Positions 51,880-62,782 of a stretch of 64,000 nucleotides of DNA are shown here, one piece after another (the first letter of the stretch is position 1; each line of letters begins with the position of its first letter). The stretch comes from Phoenix dactylifera (lineage: Eukaryota > Streptophyta > Magnoliopsida > Arecales > Arecaceae), in NCBI RefSeq assembly GCF_009389715.1, contig NC_052399.1, positions 3,612,938 to 3,676,937 on the forward strand. Direction: 5' to 3'. The translations under genes and the position numbers were made by a program. Below the pieces are notes generated by a model that made no database searches, was not told where the DNA came from, and was given only the letters and a program-made list of their open reading frames with translations.

Positions 51880-54800
51880 GTTTAGTTTTGATTGATTTTT
51901 CAAACAAATTATCAGAGAGATTCTCTTCAGTTCTCTGTGTGATTTTAAAATACATATGCCATTCATTTCTTCCGGAGTTCCAATTCTTGCTTGTCTTAAT
52001 ATATGTATTTTTAAATATAACCAGCTTGACTTTGTTTCTTGATTTTAGGTATGTTGCTTTTTTGACTTGTGAGATTTCATGAAAACTTTTTGTGATAACT
52101 GTATTCATTGGCAGACTTTTGATGATAGTCTATTATTACCTTTGTATATTCTTTAAAACATATAAGTTATTCATCTCTTTTGGACATACAATTCCTTTTT
52201 CTAGTTTTTTCTAACAACCATCAAGTATTTCTTCCTGGATTTCGATTTTGTATGTTCCAGATATGATGCTTTTTCGTTTTTCTCATAAAACAAGATTTTA
52301 AATGAAATCTTTTGACAATGATATGAATTTTTGATTCTTTTGTATCTACTTGGTTTCTTGACTATTTTGACAAATTCAAATTCTTTTAACGATGGCCAGG
52401 TGTTGGTTTTTTTTTTTGTTCTTTTAATAGTTTATCTTCTTTGTCTCTTTCAGATGTGTAATTCTTATTTTTATAAAATATCTTAAAAATTAGTCTTGGT
52501 ATACAAGATAATTTTGTTATGAAATGTTTCTGAAATTGTTGATTGTTGTCTTGAATATCTTGTAACTTTCTACTATTAATTATATTTGGTCTATGGTATT
52601 GCATGTTATGCATCTTTTGGATTTGTAAGGGTTGATATATATATGAAGCACCTAGTCTTACTTTCTTAGTTCTGATTTTCTGTTGTTACATTTTTTTATA
52701 GAGTAGGCTTTTAAATGAAAACTTCTTTTAATTGTGTGAACCTTTTGTTCTTTAACAACTTCTTGTTGGCACCTTGAATAATTTGACAAGTTTGTGCATT
52801 TTGGTGATGGCTTGCTATTGGTTTTAGTTGTTCAATTTTTGTTCCTATCAGTTTCTTAAAACCAGCAAATCTTTCTTGATTTCAATTATTAATATAAAAG
52901 TTTTTTTTTCTTTATCTTGTGTCAGAAAAGATTTAATATTTTTATGTTTCACTACCTTCTTTTTAGTGTTTCAATTATATTGATAACTTCAAGCCTTTAG
53001 TGATAGCCATTTATTGGTGTTGTTTGTTCTATTAGTAGTGTATGTTATTTGGCTCTTTTATATTTCTAGACTGGGCCTTTGGTAAAATCTTGTTGTAAGT
53101 ACAAAAATCTTTTATTCATTGTATGTTTCTAGATGGTTTCTTGAATGTGATGCAAGTTCAAACATATTAGTCATATAGCCTATTATTAATGTTTTTTGTT
53201 TCTTAAAAGTATATGTTATTTGTCTCTTTTAGTGTGTAGTTCTAGTTTCTTCTAGGTTTCTTGAAACAAGTTAATCTTTCTTGATTTTAATTCTATTTAT
53301 ATGGTGTTTCTTGAATGTGAAGTAAGTCCAAGCATTTTGATCATCACCTATTATTATTATATTATTTTTCTGAAAGTTTATGTTTTGTTTTATCTCATCT
53401 AGATCTGTAGTTCTAGTTTCTTACAACTTTCTTCAAGAAAGTTAATGTTTCTTGATTTTAACTCTATGGATAATGTGATTTGCCTGTTTCTTGTATAGCA
53501 CAAGTCTTTTATATAATCTTTTCATGACAATAGAGATCTTTTATCATATAATACCTTCCAGTTGGTGTTATAAATATCTACTAATATAACAGGAAAGGCT
53601 TGAGGCCAGCTTTGCATCTAAAGCTGCAAATGGGTCGGGTCGATCTGTGACCCGACCCGACCCAACCTGTTTTGGAGAACCGGTAGGGTTGGGTCGGGTC
53701 GGATCCTAAAATTGAACCCGTTTCTTTTTTTTTTTTGGGTCAGGTCTGATTTTACTGAATTCAGACCCGACCCGACCTATTTGAAATTTGGATAATTTTG
53801 GATTTTCAATCCTACGACATGCCTGGCCTCGACCCGATCCAAATATGTAAAAATATTTGGGCCTGCGGGCCGCAGCCCACAGAGGTGCAAACAAGTTCTG
53901 AAGCTATGGATGGGTTGACCCAATCCGAATCCGAGCTGGACCCGAATTTTTTAGGTTGGATCCGGGTTATACATGGACCCGACCTGACTCGAATGACCCA
54001 TTGGGTCAAAAATTGTAGCGGTGGACTGATCCGATCTTCTATTGGGTTGAGTCTAGGTCCAAAATTAAGACCCGAACAAAAAACCGGGTTGGGTCGGGGT
54101 CACTCATGACCCAGCCCGATCCGACCCATTTGCACACCTATTCACATCTTCGGCCTTAGAGCCTCAAGCTATATGCCTCCCAATCTGCATACACTAAGGG
54201 CTCCAATCCATAAACATAATATGGTGCTCTCTAATCTCTTTCCCATCTGCACCTCGGGCACAACGCCCATGAAAAAAAATCTTTCTATCCTTCTTTAATT
54301 GGAATTCTTATAGATCCGAAACTCTTCTTAGTTAAAACTAATCCTCTATAATTAGAGAAGAAATGGATAAAAGTAGCATTGTAAATAGAAAGCATTCACT
54401 TTCTCTCTCTCTCTTGTGTAAAAAATTATATCCATCTCTATAATTAGAGAGGCAATAGATAGAGGTGCAAAGAACGTGCATGTAGGATGCATGTACAGGA
54501 TTCTAGTGTTGATAACTTAAGTCCTATTGATGATAACTTATTATTGCTTTTATTTCTTCAAGTTTGATTAATATATAATGTGCTATTTGTTGTCCTTAGA
54601 TTTGTAATTCATACTTGGAACTAGTTCATCTTTCTTTCTTGATTTCAATTCTTTAAATTACAGATATGATGATTTTCCATTTTTCTCTTATAAACCTTTT
54701 GACGAAATCTTATCCTAACCATATGGATTTTGTATTCTTTAACAGCTCTTGGTTGGTTATAAATTCGAGCAATCTGAACGAGCTGTTGAAAAACTTATGT

Positions 54801-55560
54801 TACAAGTCTCTTTTAGACGTATGATTCGAGCAGTCTGAACATTTTCTCTTGATGAGTTTAAGCCTTTCAATGATAGCCTATTGGTATGTTTGTTTGCTCT
54901 AGGAACAATATATGTGCTTTTGTCTCTTTCAGATCTGCAGTTCTTGTTCTCTCTTTTATCTTGTCTCTTTCCAGTTAGTTTTATGTTTAAGACTATTGGA
55001 ATCTTCTTGCCTTCTTCTTTTGATTTTTTTATTATATTGAGTATGGTGATTTTCCCTTTCTTGTATAGGGCAGGCCTTTCTTGAAATCTTTTAATAAATA
55101 TTATTTTTTTAATTTTTAGTAACTTCTGATTAGTGTCTTAAATATGTTATTGTCTTTTGACAGCATTCTATTATTCGCGTTGTGTCTCCTTTTAATAATG
55201 TATGATATCTGTCTCTTCTATATGTAGAAATTCTTATACTTTTAACGTTTTTTTAGAACTAATTAGGCTTTCATTCTTGATTAGATTTTGATTATTTCAC
55301 ATATGGTGATTTTCCTTTTGTCCTAGATAGGGTAGGCCTTTTAGAAAATTCTTTTTACAAATAAATATCCTGATTTTTAGTTTGGTATATTCTGGTTTCT
55401 TGGTTGCTTGGATATTTCGATGGGTTGCTACTTTTTTTCTTTTAACAATTTGTAAGGATGTTTCATTGTTCTTTTATGTTTTTTTTTCAGATCTAGATAT
55501 TATTTTTTCTTGATTTTTCAGATACGGTGATTTTACTTTTTATTTAATCTAGTGCTCAGC
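51880..55560 (+). repeat. Old degenerate tandem array in T-rich intron-like DNA
   Basis: A diverged unit of roughly 170-300 bp recurs about a dozen times: a TGTCTCTTTCAGATCTGTAGTTCT-like block, a 'TTTCTTGATTTyAATTCT' block, 'ATATGGTGATTTTCC', 'GGGCAGGCCTTT' and 'TTTTAACAATG..TATG'. The first block is seen near 52,176, 52,440, 52,610, 53,050, 53,222, 53,393, 54,592, 54,805, 54,915, 55,212 and 55,485. A hAT-like relic interrupts it at 53619-54140. No coding content. Confidence 0.55.
53619..54140 (+). mobile_element. hAT-like non-autonomous element, copy 2
   Basis: Ends TAAAGCTGCAAATGGGT and, inverted, TAGGTGTGCAAATGGGT. Flanks TTTGCATC (53611-53618) and TTCACATC (54141-54148) agree at 6 of 8 positions. 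The interior is packed with GGGTCGGG/CCCGACCC and matches the 23277-24106 element in inverted orientation (shared: the TTTTGGATTTTCAATCCT region). The 522-bp length suggests this copy lacks the extra middle part of copy 1. Confidence 0.7.
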
Positions 55561-57525
55561 ATTGCCATGCACTTGGCTTGAGAAGAGTGGGCAATGTGAG
55601 AGGAAAATATAAAATTTGGAGGGAAGGGAGAGGGGGAATCTGAGGGCTCAGGGTTCGGAGATAAATTTGGGATTTGATACTTCAGTAGAAAAGAGAAAAC
55701 TTACTTTCTACTTTCTAGGATATGAATCTAAAGAGTATTTCTGGATTTTTTGAAACATATTATTTCTCTTTTTGGTATTGGAACCCAAAGAGGGGCAATT
55801 TAGTCATAGAAAGTCCAGCTACATGGAAAGTCGGGTCCCACCTTAATTGAAAAAAAAAAAATCCTCACCTCTCTATGCTTCCACTGTATTAGTTTTTCCT
55901 CCCTTCGCACGCTTTCTTCTCCTTGCCTAGGCGGACGGGCATCAATTACTGAAAAAAAAAAGGCACATGCATTGCACATGCACAACTCTAGATATGATGC
56001 ACAAACCAGAAGCATGAAATACTTGATTTGATACTATTCTTGGGGCATATTATTATGTTTGAAATAGGAAAAGTTAAATTAAATCTGCAACTAGTAAAAG
56101 GGGTAATATTACTAATCTAAAACAGGTTCCATGGCAATTACAATTGATTAGGCCTTTTGGTTTCTGGTGTAGTATGATACACTGATTAATAAAACATACT
56201 GCCTTTTGTTTTTTTCGAGTTATATTTTTTGCTTGCCTAGTCAACTGATGATCTCTCTCCCAAATTATTTATTTTTAAGTTGTTTCTCTTGGTGCTCATT
56301 TGTCTCATAATATCTCTCTTGTTTTTGAGAAACAGATTAGGCAGAGCCTATTCACTTTCATCTCATAGTGATATATGCTAAGCTCATATCTGTCACCTAT
56401 GCAGACGCCAGAAGATATCAAGGTATATTCATAGCTAGTACCTGTAACTTGTGTAAATGGATTGATTTTCTATTCTTGATTTTTAATTTGTGAGACCATC
56501 TGATGGATATCAGATTAAATGGCAATAAATGGTAACTGCATTAATCTTCTACTATTCTGTGGCACAAATAATTTCCATCATGTTGTAGATTGTTATGGAG
56601 GATTTACACTTTGGGCAAGGGTGTTGTTCCAGAGAAAAATAGATGCTAGAATGGCAAGCTTCATCCTTCAGTTGTGTTTTCTGTATGGTGGTAGGGATTT
56701 TAAGCATATTGCTTGGTGATGATCAAATATGATGGTGGGTATCTTATCTTTTCACATGTAGACTAATCTTGTATATTTGTTGCTTGTGTTTTCTTTTTCC
56801 ACCTTGCCTTTTGTATAAATTCTCTTTGTTTCTTCTGTTTGTGCTCCTTCATCTTGTGTGGTTATTCAGTAACATTTTTGAATGATCTTGCATAGCCTCT
56901 CTTTTTCAAACTTCTGTTCGGATTTCTCTATGATGCATGCCTATGTCTTATTGCTTGGTTATCTCTGAAACTTTAATGAGCTCTTAATTTGTCTATATGA
57001 TTGCTAACTTTAGGTGTTATGGATACCCATTTCTCTTCAACTAAATTGCAAGCCTCTTCTCCCACACACCACTTGTCGCTCTTTTGTACAGTATAATTAC
57101 TTCCCCAAGTATAGTGCTCTCTATTTCTTTGTCTTCTAATTTATCATTTTTTCCTTTAATTTTATTGGTATATGCCCAGATTTTATTGACTATTTGCCCT
57201 GTTATTGTGTAAATGCATGTGCTTCCAGCTCTCTCTCTTTCTCTGGGTGTTTATGTTCCTTATTTTTTCTTTACATTCATGGAGAGGCAGGGGGGCCAAC
57301 AATTTTTACTAGTTTAAACTAGCTTGTTGTGAGTAATATATTTTCAAGAACAAAGCAAAGCGAATCAGACTATTAAGAGATACTCTAATTGTGTAATCTT
57401 GTTAATATATGACATATATGCTAAATCTTGTAAGGTAAATTATGTCTTCAGTAATTGTAATAACGGAATATCTTAATACACCATATTTGCTGAACGTTGT
57501 AGTCAACCACTGATAGTGTTGGATG
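54149..57525. other. Rest of the T-rich intron-like region
   Basis: Beyond the array limits (55,560) the DNA stays AT-rich. It includes the microexon candidate 56405-56422 and the open segment 56589-56719 mentioned under the candidate gene. No recognisable domain or RNA gene. Confidence 0.3.
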
Positions 57526-58393
57526 CAAGGTCTATCGAACTAGGCCGAATCGCCCTGTTCAGGCAGTACTGAACCGACCCGGTGCGAAACCGGGTCGGTT
57601 CGTCATTCATATTCGGTTCCAGCCCCTACCAGCCGTAGCCGATATTGGACCAACCAGAATCGGCCGGTTCGGTGCCGACTCGGTGCGAACCAGGTTGGGT
57701 ATGGACCACTTTTAAAGGCATCAGGTGGCGTTGGAAAGGCCCGAGAAGGCCTTCCCAATGTAATTTGAAAGCGGCTTCGTCGCTTCTCCTTCCAAAAAAT
57801 CTATAGTTGTATTATCAACTAGAGGACACCTCTCAGAGTCAGAGCTTTAGCGAGAGATCCGAGAGTGCTTATAATCCGGCGTACGTTCCTTATGGGATCA
57901 ACGTACAAGACTACAATACCGCTTGGTTAGATGTGTGGGCTGATGTGCCATTTGACTATGCTGATGATCCGGATATCTACGAGGCATTGCCACTCAACCC
58001 GATTTAGATATTGGTATGTATGTTGGACTTTAAATGTATATAATTGATTGTATTATTTTTTGATTTTTATGTCACTACTTGGTTTGAAAATATTTTATAT
58101 TGCTTATTTTATGACTTATATCATTTTAAAGCAATACGACGTATCATTTAGGTTAAACCGGGATCAAAGAAATATCAAAAAAATCCAAAAATCAAAAAAT
58201 CAAATTAGATTTAAATTCATTGAAAAAGTTCAAAAAGAATGATTACTAATTAAATTTTTTTGAAAACTAAAAAAAAAGGGCATGCTGGTTCGTGAACTGG
58301 CACGCCCTACCGGTTTGGTTCGGTACGGAACTGGTACCGAACCATACCGGGCGCCGACCAGTACAGGTTCCGGTACTAGTTCGGTGGACCTTG
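57526..58393 (+). mobile_element. hAT-like element with 18-bp imperfect TIRs and 8-bp target duplication
   Basis: The left end CAAGGTCTATCGAACTAG pairs with the inverted right end CAAGGTCCACCGAACTAG. The flanks GTTGGATG (57518-57525) and GTTAGATG (58394-58401) match at 7 of 8 bases. Subterminal DNA is rich in ACCGACC/GGTTCGGT-like motifs. An internal open frame (57807-58007, 66 codons, start MYYQLEDTSQ, acidic C terminus) could be the last piece of a lost transposase or chance; I do not recognise it. Confidence 0.75.
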
Positions 58394-61300
58394 GTTAGAT
58401 GAGTATAATAGTTATCATGAGTGGGGTTCAAGTTCTTCATTGTTTTTATGGATTGCTTGCAAGAGAAGCTTAAGACGGACACAAGTGCCGCGGTTAGCAA
58501 TGCTTCTAGAATTTTTCTTCCTTATCGTAGTTGGGACACTGCATTTTTATCATAGGAATTGATGGTTTGCAGTTATCTGACTCTTTCTTTGGGGGGGCTA
58601 GTGGATTTGGCTTGAATAATTTTGAGGATTGACTGATAACAGGAAGCCGGGAAAGACTATAGGTTATGTGTAAATTAGAGTCAAGATTTTTAGTCTTGGC
58701 AGTGGAATTTATACCTATCGCTTATCAATATGAGTTGGATAGGTATGGTGCATTCCTGTACTGACATATGGTAAGCTGCTGGAGTTGGCACAGCAACTAT
58801 ATCATGTGGCTTGGCATGTGGATGTACTGAGACCCTATTATACCGTACTAGTTTCATATTGGGTCATTATGGTATGGTATGCACTGAACCGCTTGGTATG
58901 GGTCAGTACTACAAACTTTTGAGTAGGATAAAAATGGTTTATACTTCAACAAAGCAAGAAGAAAAATATATCAGCCAGAACAATTTACTTGGAAATTTAT
59001 AACGCAATAATGTATTGATTTCTAAAGAACAAGCCTTCTGCAATGTGTCTATAGCCTATGGTATGCCATTTGACATCTAAAAAAGTTCCAAACTAGCATA
59101 TACTATCACAGCACTAGCAAAAAATATCAACGTCTAGCACCCTTAACAGTAGACCAAATTCCTGAGATATTAAGAAGCTATTTAGCTTTCATGAAAGATA
59201 TCAGGATGCCTGTTTCTTGTGCCCAAAGACATAACTTTCGTGCATAGAAAATAATGCAGAGTTATAGCCATTAGCGACAGACCTCTTCAACTTTCCATAA
59301 ATATCTAGGTATCTACAGGATTTTGCAATACATCAGATTTGATTTTCTCTATACTGTAAACGTTTATATCTTATTAGTACGAGATACGGTAAGCATATCA
59401 TGCTGGTCTTCTTAGCATATATTGTAATACTATGGTGAATTTTTGAAGGCATGCAACATTAAGTACTGTTTATCAATTTCTTACTCTTTCTAGCTGTTCT
59501 CTAATTGGTGAATGTACTTTTTACTCCCAAGATTTATCTAAAATTCAGTCAGAAAAATTAAATTATATAATATAAAATGAAACTTGAGAATGCATAAAAC
59601 TTACGGACAACAGTCAATCTGGATCTTTCACACAAAGGGGCCCTGCATTATGGGTTCCTACAGAGATCATAAAGAAATCGGTAAGCGAGCAATGATCGTG
59701 GTGTTTATGAAACATTATACTAAGTTTGTCTTCGGTGGAAACAAGAGAGTAATTAGAGGCTGGATTTTTAAGCATATGATTCCCATGAAGGATATTTGAA
59801 GAACATCATGGATGCAACTGAAGGACATGGAAATGGCAGAGATATGACAAAACAGGGAAGAAATTGAGGTTGGTCTGCGTTAATGAAAGATTAAACTGGA
59901 GGGCCGTTGTAGGCCATGGTCAACTGGTAGTTTTGGGTGCTGGAAGTTTGGTGAGTGGAAGCTGCTCCTCTGTTTGCAGCTAGGCTTGCTACTTGTGTGT
60001 CTACAAATATTTAGGCCTTCCGAGAGGATGTTCGAACTATTATAGGCATGTTCTCCTAGGTAGAAAGAAGAGAGCGCATGCTAGTCAAGTGATATTTTGT
60101 ACAGAATACGAGCAGTTTAAATCATTAAATGGTGGCTGGAAAGAATGAAGATTGGATATAAGCAAGTAGTTGATCGGGATTTCCTGCAAGCTGTATATCA
60201 ATTACACGTGCTTAGGGTTGTAAGAGCCTTTTTGCTGGGAATAAAACAAGTCATCACGGAAGATGATGAGATCTTAGGCTCAGCTTGAAACCTAGGATGG
60301 CAATGGAAAGCTTTCCATCTCATGGTGGGACAAAGTAGTTCTCCCCTTCCCAGAGATGACAGAACATACACCACAAAGGGGATGACCGGGTCCTCCACAT
60401 CAAGACAAGCGACAAAACAACCCTACTGTGATGCGTGGGTCCCGAAGCTCTGCAGAGTCCCACCTGGGCCTTATTAAAGAGATTCTAGAGAAGCTGCACC
60501 ATTTCCAACGAGGCAAGAGAGAGATGGACGAAGGAAAAGGCCAGCGGCTGTTTGTCCATGTTCTCAAGGGTGGGGTAGGGGCCCTCTTTTGGAGGGCAGC
60601 GATACTGGGACAGGCGAACCAGCTGTCTAAATGCCTCATGATATGTATGTTTTTCTACTTGTGGACAGGGCCACATGACAAGCCTTTGTATCACTCTCTC
60701 CTTTGGAGATACATGGTTGAGGACAGAATTAATGGTTCTCACAATCCCTCCCCCCCCCCCTTCCCCTCTTTTTTTCTTTTTTTTTTTTTTTTTTTTATAC
60801 TATTCTTTCGCCTCCCCCCTCCCTCCTTATCTCGCCAATCACTCCCATGAGGATGGGTATTCTTTCTCTTCCCTACTTTTGTTCCTTATCTCGCCAGGCA
60901 CTCCCATGTTTCATTACTTTGTCTGCATCCCTCAAGGCTATCCACTGACACCCCCGCTAGAGGACACTACGGCCACTGAATACCCATCTTCACGCACTCT
61001 GGCACCATCCCAACTCATATTCTCATGCATTCTCCTCCTTAGTTGCTATACTTCCACAAATGGCTCTTTCTTTAGAAAGATAATATGCAAGAATGTTGCA
61101 TATTATATATACTGTTGAACAAGACTCGCGCCAAAGCTAATCAGAAGATTAGTTTTAGCGATGCACGATGCCCACGATGACTGCTTGTGATTATGTGCCA
61201 AAAAAAGAAGAAGACTGCTTGTGATTGTCGATGGCGGTTGGCATCTGCCTAATTTTTGAGGAGTTGAACTTGGCCACTGACGAGTAATGTCCCATCTGAG

Positions 61301-62368
61301 GGAATTGATGTTGCCTGTCCGCCTGCGAGCCAAAGGTTGTGTGACCTTGGCTCATATTATTGGAGCGTTCGAGCTTGCGTTAGGCTCAGTCGCGTCCTTC
61401 CAGCCGGGCTATTAACTGCTTGAATTAGACTGATATCTAATCAAGTCCATTCGAGCGTAGTCTTGCTTGATAGCATGGCGACAGATGAGATGACAAAGTA
61501 GTTGTGGACTGGCAGCAATTAGGGCTCGCGTTGGATTTTATTTGATGGGAGTCAGCGTTGCTGGGCCCCGGTGACTTGATTTTACTGCGTCACAGCATCA
61601 TGATTTGTGTCGGATCCGAACCAGGGCTCATCGGGAGTGCCGTCCGTGATGGGTCTTGATTCATGAAGGGGATGGGCGATTCTGGACTACAGAGGGCAAA
61701 AAAAGGCAGGAAAAAACTTGTAATCGAGCAATAGCTGTTGGCAAATCCTACTCGATGGGTCGCTCCCGGTGATGGGTTTCAATTCCTCAAGAGGTGAGCT
61801 TTGGAGACACGGTAGCAACATTATTTGGTGGGGCTTTAGCCCCCCTCCTATACTTCCGCAAAAAGGTGATCTTGGAGATATTGTATTCTGATTGGCGATT
61901 ACGAAGGTTCAGAGAGGCAATGTGGAGATCATGTGTTGGCCCACGGATTAGTTTCGGCCAATGAATGTGGTTGTAATGTCTCGCTCTGCTGCCCCCGTAA
62001 CAAAGAGAAACAAGAACAGACAAGCCTGCGTGATGCATGAACACATTTCCCTCGGATAACAGTATATTCCTCAAGAGGTAGAAGATAAGCACCACAAGTC
62101 ACGGTTCTCTGACCTATACTTCTCATCCTTCCCTTAAACTAAATTAAGGTCTTTAACCCCCACACTCTTAAACGATGCCCAACGAGACTAACATACAAGA
62201 ATGGAAGGTACCGTGAAAAGAGTACTTGAAATTTAGCGGTGTCTTTTCTTTTTGAGTCTTTTATTGTTTTTATATTTTAATGCAATTGGAATAACTCCAA
62301 ACTTTCAGCTCCAATGGGCATGGCGGATGTCGCGCTCTTCATGTTACCCCAAAATTTACATCACCAAG
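58394..62368. other. Long spacer without recognisable genes
   Basis: Around 58,840-58,910 lie short GGTATGG/ACCGTACTAG-like pieces related to the right end of the preceding hAT-like element. A C-run followed by a poly(T) tract occupies about 60,751-60,797. The open frames near 60,428-60,850 and 61,787-62,126 are interrupted and show no domain I can name. They may be retroelement debris. Confidence 0.35.
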
Positions 62369-62488
62369 GACTCGTTTGGTTTTTTCTTTCTTTTTTAAAA
62401 TTTTAATCCAATATAAATATATTTTTTCCTTCTTTTTTATGTTTATTTTTTATCTCCCCTCTTCCTGGGAACCAAAACCAAACGAGTC
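62369..62488. mobile_element. 120-bp MITE in the GA3ox promoter
   Basis: Perfect 15-bp terminal inverted repeats (GACTCGTTTGGTTTT left, inverted AAAACCAAACGAGTC right) enclose an AT-rich core. No clear target duplication was found. It ends about 295 bp before the GA3ox start codon. Confidence 0.65.
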
Positions 62489-62782
62489 ATGGAGCGGTCA
62501 AGCCCGGAAGACTGCCGGGGATTACACTATTACCACCCAAAAAAATTTCCTTGCCATGCCCCGTTTGGCCTTTTAACTGACAATCTCCTCAACTAATTAT
62601 CTACCCCGTTTTGTCTTATCGCATTACCATGGTTGGTTAACGCTTTAGCAATTCCTCTATAACTGCCCTACCAGTTGGAATGCGAAGCCCCCTCACAATT
62701 CGCGCTCGTACCTATAAAACCATCCTCTCTTCACTCTCCCTTCCACCACTCCTCCCTGACCAGTGACCAGTGACCACCCACC
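62489..62782 (+). promoter_or_regulatory. GA3ox proximal promoter and leader
   Basis: A TATA box (TATAAAA, 62713-62719) lies 64-70 bp before the ATG at 62783, so the leader would be only about 35-40 bases if transcription starts ~30 bp downstream. The short leader is CT-rich. No GA-feedback element can be named with confidence. Confidence 0.6.

Noticed and set aside
60428..60850. 140-codon + strand frame
   Set aside because: No recognisable domain, ends in translated poly(C)/poly(T), and the opposite strand is equally open; likely chance or transposon debris.
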